A stretch of 64,000 bases of DNA from Arthrobacter sp. NicSoilB8 (lineage in GTDB: Bacteria; Actinomycetota; Actinomycetes; Actinomycetales; Micrococcaceae): positions 4,650,001 to 4,714,000 of the forward strand of contig NZ_AP024655.1 of the NCBI RefSeq assembly GCF_019977355.1, in the 5' to 3' direction. The position numbers were made by a program, and so were the translations under genes. The notes under the pieces are model-generated. The model did not search any database. It saw only the letters and a program-made list of their open reading frames with translations, and was not told the DNA's origin. Positions 54,320 to 62,720 of this stretch are shown here, piece by piece. Each line of letters begins with the position of its first letter. Positions within the stretch are counted from its first letter, which is position 1.

Positions 54320-54354
54320 AGCAACGCGGGGTCAGTTACGGCCCATTACGGCGG
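54320..54354. repeat. Palindromic element, left half, split by IS30
   Basis: This half begins AGCAACGCGGGGTCA and GTTACGGCCCAT and matches the left half of the intact element at 39957-39991. It ends in CGG (54352-54354), the left copy of the target duplication. It lies 33 bases after the stop of the 3-hydroxyacyl-CoA dehydrogenase gene. Confidence 0.92.
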
Positions 54355-55622
54355 GGCAAAGTCATATGGTCGTAGCAACGCTCTGATCGATGGAGCGTTT
54401 TATGGTCAAGTTGTTTCCTCCGAATACCCGCACCGACTTCGTTGACATGGTGTGCGGTGGGATGTCGATAGTCGCCGCGGCCCGGCGTGTCGGGGTCATG
54501 CATGGGACCGGAAGGCGGTGGTGGGCGCAGTCTGGCCAGATGATGGCTGTGAACATGGGGGCGGTCGGCGGTCTTGCGGATCCGGCACCGACGGTGGAAG
54601 GTCCGGGGGGCCGGGCGTTGAATCTGGCTGAGCGGGGGATGATCCAGATGGGCCGGCGCAGCGGGCTCAGCTACGCCGCAATTGGCGAGGCCATTGGCCG
54701 GGACAAGTCGGTGGTCTGGCGGGAAGTGAACCGGAACACCAGCGCGGACGGGGTGTATTACGCCTCGGTCGCCCACACGAAGGCCCATCAGGGCCGGCGC
54801 CGGCCCAAACCGCTGAAGCTGGCCGGGGACGAGACGCTCTGCCGGCTGATCGGGGTGTGGATGGATGACGGGTGGAGCCCGAAACTGATCTCGGCGATGT
54901 TGGCCTTCTACTTCCCCGACGATCAGACTATGCAGGTGAGCCACGAAACGATCTACCAGGCGTTATACGTCCAATCCCGCGGAAGTCTGCGGGCAGATCT
55001 GGCCGAGAAGCTCAGCTTGAAGCGGAAGCAACGGGTTCCCCACGCCGCGGACCGGACCAAGAACAGCCCCTACAAGGAAGCGTTCAAGATCAGTGAGCGC
55101 CCGGCCGAGGTCCAGGACCGGGCCGTCCCGGGCCACTGGGAAGGTGATCTCATCATCGGCTCCGACGGGACCGCGATCGGCACCCTGGTGGAACGCTCGA
55201 CCCGGTTCACGATCCTCCTCCACCTTCCCGGGGACCATACCGCCGACACCGTCGCTGCCGCGATGATCCGGGAGATGGCCAGCCTCCCGGAACACCTGCG
55301 CCGCTCAATCACCTGGGACCGCGGCACGGAACTGGCCGAGTACGCCCGGATCCAAACCGCCCTGGACACCACGCTCTACTTCTGCGACCCGCACTCGCCC
55401 TGGCAGCGCGGGACCAACGAGAACACCAACCGGCTCCTGCGGTTCTGGTTCGAGAAAGGCACGGACCTCTCCGTTCACACCCCGGAGGACCTCCGGCAGG
55501 TCGCCGCGAAACTCAACCGCCGGCCCCGGCCCACCCTGAACCTGGAAACCCCAGCCAACCGGCTGAACCAGCTGCTGCACGCAGCCTAACCCCCCGCGTT
55601 GCTACCACTGATTGACTTTGCC
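54355..55622 (+). mobile_element. IS30-family insertion sequence, complete
   Basis: The element is 1268 bp. Its 27-base ends (54355-54381 and 55596-55622) are inverted repeats, with GGCAAAGTCA outside, seven unmatched bases, and GTAGCAACGC inside. It carries one transposase gene filling almost all of its length. CGG at 54352-54354 and 55623-55625 is a 3 bp target duplication. Removing the element and one CGG restores the palindrome seen intact at 39956-40024. Ends and gene are undamaged, so it may be active. The boundary could shift by one base. Confidence 0.95.
54390..55589 (+). CDS. IS30-family transposase
   Basis: This 399-residue protein has two N-terminal helix-turn-helix regions (MSIVAAARRVGVMHGTG and RSGLSYAAIGEAIGRDKSVVWREVN), then an RNase-H-like catalytic domain. 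The catalytic residues are D253 in HWEGDLIIG, D310 in TWDRGTEL and E344 in GTNENTN; 33 residues lie between the second Asp and the Glu, the DD(33)E spacing of IS30. Start and stop lie just inside the terminal repeats. No frameshift is seen. Confidence 0.96.
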   Translation: MERFMVKLFPPNTRTDFVDMVCGGMSIVAAARRVGVMHGTGRRWWAQSGQMMAVNMGAVGGLADPAPTVEGPGGRALNLAERGMIQMGRRSGLSYAAIGEAIGRDKSVVWREVNRNTSADGVYYASVAHTKAHQGRRRPKPLKLAGDETLCRLIGVWMDDGWSPKLISAMLAFYFPDDQTMQVSHETIYQALYVQSRGSLRADLAEKLSLKRKQRVPHAADRTKNSPYKEAFKISERPAEVQDRAVPGHWEGDLIIGSDGTAIGTLVERSTRFTILLHLPGDHTADTVAAAMIREMASLPEHLRRSITWDRGTELAEYARIQTALDTTLYFCDPHSPWQRGTNENTNRLLRFWFEKGTDLSVHTPEDLRQVAAKLNRRPRPTLNLETPANRLNQLLHAA

Positions 55623-55657
55623 CGGCGTTTATGGGCCGTAAGTGACCCCGCGTTGCT
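55623..55657. repeat. Palindromic element, right half, split by IS30
   Basis: It begins with the right copy of the CGG duplication, continues CGTTTATGGGCCGTAAG and ends TGACCCCGCGTTGCT. It differs from the intact element by one base (GTAAG for GCAAG), which improves pairing with the left arm. The jetC stop is 18 bases further on, so the whole palindrome lay between convergent gene ends. Confidence 0.92.
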
Positions 55658-55675
55658 TGGGGGGAGGGGTCGGGG

Positions 55676-58600
55676 TCAGCGCAGGACGATGTCCACGGGG
55701 TTCGCCTCGGACCGCCAGGTGCCCTCCATGCCGGGGCGCGGAGCAATCACGGGAGCGGTCAGGACGCCGGAGCGGTTGGTGCGCTTGTCCCGCAGGATCT
55801 CCGTCACCGAGCCCAGGTGCCGGGAGAGGTCGATCACGTTCTCCGGCGCAGCCAGCAGCAGCTGGAAGCCGAACTCGTGCAGCGCCTTGATGCCCGCGCC
55901 GGCGAATTCCTCCGAGGCGAGCACGAACGCCTCGTCCATCATGACGGTGCCGTAGGTCGTGAAGCCCTGCTCGGCGATGCCCAGCTGGTAGCTCAGCGCA
56001 GCCGCCATGATGAACGCGGTGAAGCGCTGCCGCTCGCCGCCGGACATGGACCCGGTGTCCGCGTGCATGAAGACCTCGGTCTTCTTCGCACCCTTCCCGG
56101 CGCCCTTGGAACCGGCACCCAGCACTTCGCGGTGCTCCTTGCACTGGATGAACAGGTGCCCGCGCACGTCCAGAACCTCGGCCCGCCAGCGCCGGTCCTC
56201 CGGGGTTTGCGAGCCGAGCCGCTTCACGAGCGTTTCGAGCGACTTGTAGCGGTTGGTGAGCTCGACGTCGGCGTCCGTCTCCGACGCGGACCCGGACGAG
56301 GACGTGGACGCGGCCTTCCCCGGCCGGGCGTGCCGGACCTTGAGCGCGTTCTGGATGGCGTCCTTGAACTGCTTCGCCGTCGCGGGCAGGGTCTGCTTGA
56401 TGTCCAGTTCCAGGAAGCTGCCCTCGTGGAAATTGACCTCGGACAGGATGCCGTTCAGCGGCAGGATGCGGCTGGTAATGGCGCGGCGTTCCTCGTCCAG
56501 CAGGTGCAGCAGGGTGCTGAAGGACTCGTGCGTGCGCTGGTTGAAGAACTGCCGGAACTCGGCCTCCTGTGCGGGCAGTCCGTCGCTGACAATGGCGTGG
56601 TAGCGGGCTTCGAACTCCCCCGCCGCGCCGATCGACGTGCCGTGGTCGGCGGAAATCGCCGTGCCCCATTCACGGACGAACCCTTCGAAAATGCGGGTGA
56701 GACGCTCCGAGGTGGCCTGCCCGCGGGACTCGGCACCGTGCAGTTCGGCGAGGAGCCGGGTGCGGACCTGGTTGGCGAGGTTGTCGAGTTCGTGCATCTC
56801 CTGAAGGTCGCCGAAGCCGGCGAAGTACGGTTCCAGCGCGGCGACGCTGGCGTCCGACGGCGGCGACTGCGCCAGGCGGTCACGTGCGGCGTCGAGCAGC
56901 GAATCGGCGGCGGTCAACCTCGAATCCAGGGCCTTGTACTCGCTCTGCAGCACGGCCGCCGCCTCGGTGCTGGACTGGTGCTTCTGCCGAGCAGCCTCGA
57001 TGCTGGCGCGCAGCGGTTCGAGGTCGGCCTGCGCGGCGAGGGCATCCTTGAGGCGCTGCTCGATCCGGGCGAGCTCCTCCGCGGCCACCGCTGCCGAAAC
57101 CTGCTCCCAGGTCCTGTGGTCGTCGGCCACGCGGCGCAGGGCGTCAAGCTGCCGGGTCATCCCCTGGTGCGATTCTTCCCGGCTTCGCGCCAGTTCGGCG
57201 GCCTTGGCCAGCTCCTGCTGCAGGTCCTCGACCTGGGCCGCCACGAGTTCGAGCTTGGCGGCGTTGTCGAACCCGAGGACGTAGTCCTGGCGGGACGTGA
57301 AGCGGTCGTCCTTTTCCACGGTGTGGCGGTTTCGCTTGACCACGCCGCCCAGGCTCAAGCCCTTGTCCAGGCCGGCGAGCTCGTCCGGGTCTTCCACACA
57401 GGGGTAGGCGAAGTCGAGGGCAATCCGTTCGCGGAGCCAGGCGCTGGCCTCCGCCAGCGCGCTGGCGTGCGGGCCGGCGGCCAGCCCGGCGTCGGTGAGG
57501 AAACTGAGCTTGGTGAGCAGGTCGCCGTCGGCCACGTCCGCCACGGCCAGTGCGCCGCCAGCCAGGGGCCGGGAGACGTCCACCGCGCGCAGCGCCCCGC
57601 GCACGGAATTGTCGTTGAGGTAGCGGGTCACGGCGGCGAAGTGCTCTCCCGGCACCAGCAGCGTGGTGGCCAGGCTCCGCAGCGCTCGCTCGGCGGCCGG
57701 CCGCCACTGTTCCTGCCCGTCGGCGAGGTCGATGAGTTCGCCGCCAAAGGGCATGTGTTCTTCGGGCACGCCCGTGGCCGCCGCGATGGCGCCGCGGTTT
57801 TCGATGCTCGACGGCGGCAGCAGCGACTTGCGCGTCTTCAGTGACACGAGTTCCTGCTGGGCGGCGGCAAGCTCGCGCTTCCTGGTCGCGTGGCCGTCGA
57901 ACGCCTCGAACCTCAGCTCCTTGAGCGCCTCGGAATCGTCCTGCAGTTCGGCCGAACGTGCCGCGGCGTGGGCATGGGCCTGCTCCCAGCCGGCGGCCGA
58001 CCATGGAAGGTCCAGGCCGGCGTCGGACAGCGCCTTGCGGGTCGATTCCTCCACCTCCTGGCGGAGCTTGAGCCCCACCCGGGCGTTCTCCAGCGACTGC
58101 TCGATCGCGGAAATCGCGTTGCCGCCCTGGTTGTTGTACTCCGCCTCGAGCTGGCGGAGCTCCTTGGCGAGGCCGTCGCGGACGGCGCGTTCGGCGGCGA
58201 GGTCACCCGCCTTCGCCTGGGCGAGCTCCTTCAGCTGTGCCAGGGTCTTCTCGTGCACGGTGACGGCGAGCCGCTGCTTGTAGGCCTCGAACTCCCCGCC
58301 GGAAAGCTCCCGGAGCCGGTTCGCGTCGAGCAGCGCCTGCGCGTACTCCTTGTTCAGCCCGGGAACGGGAGCCAGCTGGTCGCGCTGCTGCCGGACGTCC
58401 TCGAGGCGCTGCCGGATGGACATGAGGTTGCTGAATTCCTCGACGACGTCGTCCGCGGCAGCCAGCGTGGCGGGGGCGTCGAGGACCTGATCGCGGAAGA
58501 ACGTGTTGACGCTGCCCCCGAGCCCCTTGCCGGCCTGGATGACCCGCAGCAGCGGCAGCGCCTGATCCGAATTGATGCCCAGGAGGCGGCGGAAGCGCTC

Positions 58601-59185
58601 GGCAAACGCCTTGTGGACATCGAAGACCTGGGCATCCGGGAAGGTCGCGTCGAGCGCGGACTTGGTGAACCGTTTGTCCGCAATACCCTCGATCGCCGCG
58701 AGGTCCAGCGGCTTGTTGTCGATCACGTAGAACCGGCCGACGCTTGATTCCGTGCCGTTCTTGGGCAGGTCGAACAGCGCCGAGACCGTGACTTTGGTGC
58801 CGGCGGCGTTGTCGAACGTCAGGGCGACGGCGGACCACGTCGCCCCGGGGCGCTGGAAGGCACTGGCCGAGCCCTCGCCGACCGCCTTGTCGCCCACCTT
58901 GCCGCGCATGTACGTGAACGTGGTGCGCTTGTCCTCGACGGCGCCTCCCGCCCGCTGCGCCGCGGCCTCGTTGGAGCGCGGTCGGGCATCAAAGACCCGG
59001 AGCATCGCGTCGAACAGCGTGGACTTGCCGACGCCGGAGTTGCCGGTCAGCAGGGTGCCATTGCGGTCCACGTGCATGGTGTGGGCGCCATGGAACGTGC
59101 CCCAGTTGACCACCTGGACGAGGGCCAGGCGCATCTGGCCGGGGTTGGTCAGCTCACCCATCGGCAGCATGGTTGCGATGCTCAC
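55676..59185 (-). CDS. jetC: JetC/MksB-like SMC ATPase of a Wadjet-type system
   Basis: This 1169-residue SMC-like ATPase is the motor of Wadjet/MksBEFG, which recognises and extrudes small circular DNA. Walker [10 protein letters not shown] is at residues 48-56, the signature [11 protein letters not shown] near 1048 and Walker B VMMDEAF near 1082. The middle holds long Ala/Glu/Leu-rich coiled coils (about 300-480 and 690-860) around a hinge-like globular region. It starts with GTG overlapping the jetB stop by three bases. In complete systems jetD follows; here only 18 bases separate its stop from the IS30-interrupted palindrome. Confidence 0.92.
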   Translation of the reverse strand: MSIATMLPMGELTNPGQMRLALVQVVNWGTFHGAHTMHVDRNGTLLTGNSGVGKSTLFDAMLRVFDARPRSNEAAAQRAGGAVEDKRTTFTYMRGKVGDKAVGEGSASAFQRPGATWSAVALTFDNAAGTKVTVSALFDLPKNGTESSVGRFYVIDNKPLDLAAIEGIADKRFTKSALDATFPDAQVFDVHKAFAERFRRLLGINSDQALPLLRVIQAGKGLGGSVNTFFRDQVLDAPATLAAADDVVEEFSNLMSIRQRLEDVRQQRDQLAPVPGLNKEYAQALLDANRLRELSGGEFEAYKQRLAVTVHEKTLAQLKELAQAKAGDLAAERAVRDGLAKELRQLEAEYNNQGGNAISAIEQSLENARVGLKLRQEVEESTRKALSDAGLDLPWSAAGWEQAHAHAAARSAELQDDSEALKELRFEAFDGHATRKRELAAAQQELVSLKTRKSLLPPSSIENRGAIAAATGVPEEHMPFGGELIDLADGQEQWRPAAERALRSLATTLLVPGEHFAAVTRYLNDNSVRGALRAVDVSRPLAGGALAVADVADGDLLTKLSFLTDAGLAAGPHASALAEASAWLRERIALDFAYPCVEDPDELAGLDKGLSLGGVVKRNRHTVEKDDRFTSRQDYVLGFDNAAKLELVAAQVEDLQQELAKAAELARSREESHQGMTRQLDALRRVADDHRTWEQVSAAVAAEELARIEQRLKDALAAQADLEPLRASIEAARQKHQSSTEAAAVLQSEYKALDSRLTAADSLLDAARDRLAQSPPSDASVAALEPYFAGFGDLQEMHELDNLANQVRTRLLAELHGAESRGQATSERLTRIFEGFVREWGTAISADHGTSIGAAGEFEARYHAIVSDGLPAQEAEFRQFFNQRTHESFSTLLHLLDEERRAITSRILPLNGILSEVNFHEGSFLELDIKQTLPATAKQFKDAIQNALKVRHARPGKAASTSSSGSASETDADVELTNRYKSLETLVKRLGSQTPEDRRWRAEVLDVRGHLFIQCKEHREVLGAGSKGAGKGAKKTEVFMHADTGSMSGGERQRFTAFIMAAALSYQLGIAEQGFTTYGTVMMDEAFVLASEEFAGAGIKALHEFGFQLLLAAPENVIDLSRHLGSVTEILRDKRTNRSGVLTAPVIAPRPGMEGTWRSEANPVDIVLR

Positions 59186-60081
59186 TTGGCTGCCTCGGTT
59201 TCGGTTGAGTCCGTTGTGGTTGCGGGGGCGGCATCGGCGTCGTCGCCGTCCTCTTCCGCGGAACTATCGGTGTCGAGTTCTATCAGGGGTTCGGTTCCTG
59301 CCGGGTCGGTGCTGGCTGCCACCAAGGCTTCGATCTGGGCTGGGATGTCGCCGATGTTTTCGAACGGGAGGGCCAGGGGCAGGGCGTTGGAGATCGTGTA
59401 GACCTCGTCCAGGCCCGTGGCGAGGAGGAGTTGGCGGGCCAGGAGTTTGGTGATCGCACGGTTGACGACGTCGGCATCGCGGAGGGCGTCCTGCTGGCCG
59501 GCGGGCTGGTAGTGGGCGATGAGTTCGGCGACTTCCTCGCGCGTGATCGTGGGGTCGGTCTGGGCGGTGACGTGCCGGTCCAGGAGCAGTCGCAGGCGGA
59601 GCAGGACTATGGTTTCAACGCGGCTCAGGGCACGCTGCTGCCGCAGGATGCTGGAGCGGGTGCTGCCGCCGATCGCCTCGGGGTCCACGGGCCGCAGCAC
59701 AGCGACCTTGCGCTCGTGGTCCAGCTGCAGCGTCAGGAACAGCTCCGAGAGGCGGCTGCGCAGGATCAGCTGGTTGTCCAGCAGCGTGGTCCACAGTTTC
59801 TCGTCGCGGCCGCCGTCGATGTAGGGGCCTTTGAGAAGCTTCACGAGCGCCTGCCGGACCTTCATCGGGAGAACGCCCGTATCGCCCGGGAACAGGGCAG
59901 CGCCGTCGACAAACGTGTCCCGCGGGGTCACCGTGAAGGGATCGGTCCGCACGTGGTCGCCCTGGTGGGCAGGCGCCGTGGGCACGGACGGCAGGCCCGT
60001 CGTCTCGCTCTCTGTCGCAGTCCCTGTCGCGGTCCCTGCCGCAGTCTGTGTCGCGGTCCCTGTCGCAGTCTCTTCAGTCAT
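59182..60081 (-). CDS. jetB: JetB/MksE-like protein (DUF4194)
   Basis: The 299-residue protein carries a DUF4194 core: [51 protein letters not shown] and [17 protein letters not shown], a winged-helix MukE-like fold that binds the kleisin. The ATG at 60079-60081 follows the jetA stop by two bases, with AAGGA inside jetA. The first 30 residues are a Thr/Ala repeat coded by five 12 bp units, and the last 50 are acidic and Ala/Thr-rich; both look disordered. Confidence 0.9.
   Translation of the reverse strand: MTEETATGTATQTAAGTATGTATESETTGLPSVPTAPAHQGDHVRTDPFTVTPRDTFVDGAALFPGDTGVLPMKVRQALVKLLKGPYIDGGRDEKLWTTLLDNQLILRSRLSELFLTLQLDHERKVAVLRPVDPEAIGGSTRSSILRQQRALSRVETIVLLRLRLLLDRHVTAQTDPTITREEVAELIAHYQPAGQQDALRDADVVNRAITKLLARQLLLATGLDEVYTISNALPLALPFENIGDIPAQIEALVAASTDPAGTEPLIELDTDSSAEEDGDDADAAPATTTDSTETEAAK
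60014..60073 (-). repeat. Five 12 bp in-frame repeats in jetB
   Basis: Units of the type GTCGCRGTCYCT (plus-strand reading) run in tandem from 60014 to 60073 and code for [16 protein letters not shown] and TATE. The unit is four codons, so changes in number keep the frame and alter the length of the N-terminal tail. Confidence 0.88.
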
Positions 60082-60083
60082 TT

Positions 60084-61556
60084 TCAATCCTTCGTGAGCG
60101 TGACGACGGGCAGGTACGCGGTGCGGGTGGTGCCGTCGATTTGTTCGAATTCGATGGGGCCCCAGGTCTCGCGGTCGAAGCCGGCGCCGTCGTGCAGGGT
60201 CTGCGAGAGGAGGGCGCGGATGGAGTTGATGTGGCGCTCCCCGGGCGGGAGTTGGGCCCAGGCCTCGGTGAGGGTTGAGGCCCCCGCGAGCGCGGCGCGG
60301 ATGGCTTCCGGCCTGGCCTTGGCGGTCCGGGGCGAGCGCGCCCGGTCCGAGTCCGAGAACGCGATGGGGTCGGCCAGCTTAGGCGGTGCCGCGAACTCGT
60401 CCGGGTCGAAGAGCTTGACCATGGCCAGGGACTCGAAGCCGGCGCTGAACAGCACCGGACCGGGGACCAAGCCGGGCCGGTCGCGCTCATACGGCAGGGA
60501 GCGGATGGCCTGCTCGGCCTCCCGCAGGACCTTGCGGAGCCGGACCGATTGGCGGAAGTCATCACTTTGGACATACGTGTTGAGGCTCTCGCTGAGCTTG
60601 CCGTAGATCCTCTGGATCTGGCTGTGCTGGCTGCGGAGTTCGGCCACGAGGTTCTTGAGGGTCTCGCGTTCGTCGTGGCTGAGCTCGTCCGCGAACTGCC
60701 GGCTCAGCACTTCGCCGATCGCGGACCGGAACCGCAGCTGCTGCTGCGGGTCTTCCAGGAACGCGGTGAAGGAACGGAAGGTCCGGCCTTCGGGGCTCTG
60801 CCGGAGCCGTTTATCGGCCTCGAGCACCTGGGCCATGGTGGCACCCTTGCTCAGCGATTCCTCGATGATCTGGTTGCGCAGTTCCCCGACGAGCTCCTCA
60901 ATCCGGTCACGCATCTTCTTGTAGTCCGCGGGCAGGCTTGCGGCGAGGTCCAGGATGTTGCCGGCGGCCTCCACGGCCTCGTCGTCGTCGAGCAGGCCGT
61001 CGAAGTCCCCCGAGCTGATGTCCTGCATCAGCTGCCGGCGCTCGTCGATCTCCTCTTCGAGGGATTCAAGCCGTGCGCTCTGGTCCGGGTTGGTCTCGTT
61101 GGCGAGCTTCTCCACATCGCCGAGCAGCGTGCCCAGCCGGGAGCCGTTCAGCGTGGACCGTTCGCTCGACAGGCTATCCAGGAAGGCGAGGACGCGGGCG
61201 GCGGGTTCAGTGACTTCGTACACGATCTGACCCGACTGGTTCCGGCGCGTCAGGAAGTTCTTGCGGGTCCACTCGTCGGCATATTTCTTCCCGGACGCCG
61301 CGCCGCCGGCCTGGCCGCCCTGCTGCTCTCCCGTGCCGGGGGCCTGCCGGCGGAGCTGCTCAAGGAAGGCGTCGACGTCGGCGTGGAACTCTTCCAGCGG
61401 CAGCTGGGCGCGGGTGCGCGTGAAGGAGGCCTGGAGTACGGCGATCACCCACGGCGCCGAGCGCGTCAGCGCCCACGCGGGTCCTTTGGTGAGGAGCTCT
61501 AGGTCCCGGAGCCGGGCACTGATGGCGTCGGCTGATGACACGGCGGAGCGGGACAC
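60084..61556 (-). CDS. jetA: JetA/MksF-like kleisin (DUF3375)
   Basis: The 490-residue protein matches DUF3375, the kleisin-like subunit of Wadjet. Segments in order are an N-terminal winged-helix region with [18 protein letters not shown], then [16 protein letters not shown], a helical part with [24 protein letters not shown], and [31 protein letters not shown]. It starts with GTG 61554-61556, preceded by AAGGAG, and is the first gene of jetA-jetB-jetC. Confidence 0.92.
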   Translation of the reverse strand: MSRSAVSSADAISARLRDLELLTKGPAWALTRSAPWVIAVLQASFTRTRAQLPLEEFHADVDAFLEQLRRQAPGTGEQQGGQAGGAASGKKYADEWTRKNFLTRRNQSGQIVYEVTEPAARVLAFLDSLSSERSTLNGSRLGTLLGDVEKLANETNPDQSARLESLEEEIDERRQLMQDISSGDFDGLLDDDEAVEAAGNILDLAASLPADYKKMRDRIEELVGELRNQIIEESLSKGATMAQVLEADKRLRQSPEGRTFRSFTAFLEDPQQQLRFRSAIGEVLSRQFADELSHDERETLKNLVAELRSQHSQIQRIYGKLSESLNTYVQSDDFRQSVRLRKVLREAEQAIRSLPYERDRPGLVPGPVLFSAGFESLAMVKLFDPDEFAAPPKLADPIAFSDSDRARSPRTAKARPEAIRAALAGASTLTEAWAQLPPGERHINSIRALLSQTLHDGAGFDRETWGPIEFEQIDGTTRTAYLPVVTLTKD

Positions 61557-61720
61557 GCGCTCTCCTTCGACTTCCAGAGCTTGGTTTGGGGTGGCGTTGC
61601 GCGGCAGCGGATTCGAAAAACTGCCAGGTACAAGGTTAACGCAGGGCTCCGGCCGGATTCATCGTTGTGGGCTCCCCCAAGTCGGAGCAGACTGGAATGA
61701 CCAGCTGATGGGAGACGATC

Positions 61721-62101
61721 ATGCGGAAGAGAACAGTGTGGATCACGGGGGCGGCCTCTGCAGCGGTGGTACTGGGAGGGGCGTCGATTGCGGTCGGGGC
61801 CACCCAGGCCAGGGATCTCTGGTCCGGGAGTCCGGACGCCGTCACAGCCCGAATCGGGAGCATCGCACTCGGTGACGATTCCGACGAACCGGCGCTCACC
61901 GACGCCGACCGCGCGCAGGCAGCCAGCGCCGCGCTGGCGAAGGTCGGCCAGGGCAGTGTCACGGAAGTGGAGCGCAACGACGAATCCGGGGCGGCCTATG
62001 AGGTGGAAGTCCGCCTCAATGACGGGTCCGAGGTAGAGGTCGCCGTGGGTACCGATTTCCAGGTCCTGGGCCAGAGCGTTCCGGAACGCGACGACGACTG
62101 A
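61721..62101 (+). CDS. Secreted PepSY-domain protein
   Basis: This 126-residue protein has an N-terminal signal sequence (RKRTVWITGAASAAVVLGGASIAVGA) and a single C-terminal PepSY domain (ADRAQAASAALAKVGQGSVTEVERNDESGAAYEVEVRL). PepSY modules modulate proteases or act in the cell envelope. GGGAG lies nine bases before the ATG. It is divergent from jetA with a 164-base gap and seems monocistronic. Any link to the jet genes is unsupported. Confidence 0.83.
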   Translation: MRKRTVWITGAASAAVVLGGASIAVGATQARDLWSGSPDAVTARIGSIALGDDSDEPALTDADRAQAASAALAKVGQGSVTEVERNDESGAAYEVEVRLNDGSEVEVAVGTDFQVLGQSVPERDDD

Positions 62102-62130
62102 CGCCGCCAGCGTTCCGGCAGTTTTTTCCC

Positions 62131-62185
62131 GGCACGGACAGGCGGCTGCGGCACCCGGATCTGGTGAGGGTGCCGCAACCGTGCC
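62131..62185. terminator. Nested inverted repeats after the PepSY gene
   Basis: TGCGGCACCC (62147-62156) pairs with GGGTGCCGCA (62168-62177). Outside it GGCACGG (62131-62137) pairs with CCGTGCC (62179-62185), leaving a nine-base bulge on one side only. A TTTTTT run comes before the structure rather than after it, so it is not a standard intrinsic terminator for the plus strand. An attenuator-like or stabilising role is possible. Confidence 0.5.
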
Positions 62186-62318
62186 GTGACCTACGCCCGG
62201 GTAGCATTTCGATCCCGTATCAAGAGGGGGGATCGTCCAAAAGACCCTAGTTGAGCACGTCTCCTGCGCCCTACGCTCGGGCTACTGATTCAACCGCAGC
62301 AACGGTGCAGGGGGAAGA

Positions 62319-62657
62319 ATGCAGTTCGACCTAAGCGCAGTGGAAACGGGCACGATGGTGGTCTTTGGCACCCTCGTGTTCGCCCTGTTAATCGGCCTCT
62401 TCATGATGGGGTCCGCGTTCGCAGCCATGGTTCTTGTGGGCGTGGGACGGCTCGCCTGGTACCTCGTGGCCACCGTGGTGGTGGGCCTGGTCCACGGCAT
62501 CAACCACGGGTGGGACCGTCTGGTCCACCACGCCTCAACCGTCGAGTTGCCGGGCGAATTCCAGGTCGATTTCGGCACGGACTTCCGGGCCGACTATCAA
62601 GGGCAGGCGGCCCCTAGCACCGGCACTTACCCGCGAGTAGTATTGCGGGACAGCTGA
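62319..62657 (+). CDS. Small membrane protein of unknown function
   Basis: I do not recognise this 112-residue protein. It has two hydrophobic helices (about residues 13-33 and 36-58, e.g. MVVFGTLVFALLIGLFMMG and AAMVLVGVGRLAWYLVATVVV) and a soluble C-terminal tail of 50 residues containing STVELPGEFQVDFG. GGGGGAAG directly upstream is a good ribosome-binding site. It lies 63 bases before the acyl-CoA dehydrogenase and may be co-transcribed with it. Confidence 0.72.
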   Translation: MQFDLSAVETGTMVVFGTLVFALLIGLFMMGSAFAAMVLVGVGRLAWYLVATVVVGLVHGINHGWDRLVHHASTVELPGEFQVDFGTDFRADYQGQAAPSTGTYPRVVLRDS

Positions 62658-62720
62658 AGGGTCCTCCACCCGCGGCGGATCCAGGGCTCGAACCGGCCAC
62701 CCGGTTAGAGGAGATGCCCA

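Noticed and set aside
55676..55700. jetC truncated by the IS30 insertion
   Set aside because: The jetC stop lies outside the palindrome, the C-terminal ATPase motifs are complete, and the empty site can be rebuilt as a palindrome. The IS therefore did not interrupt jetC.
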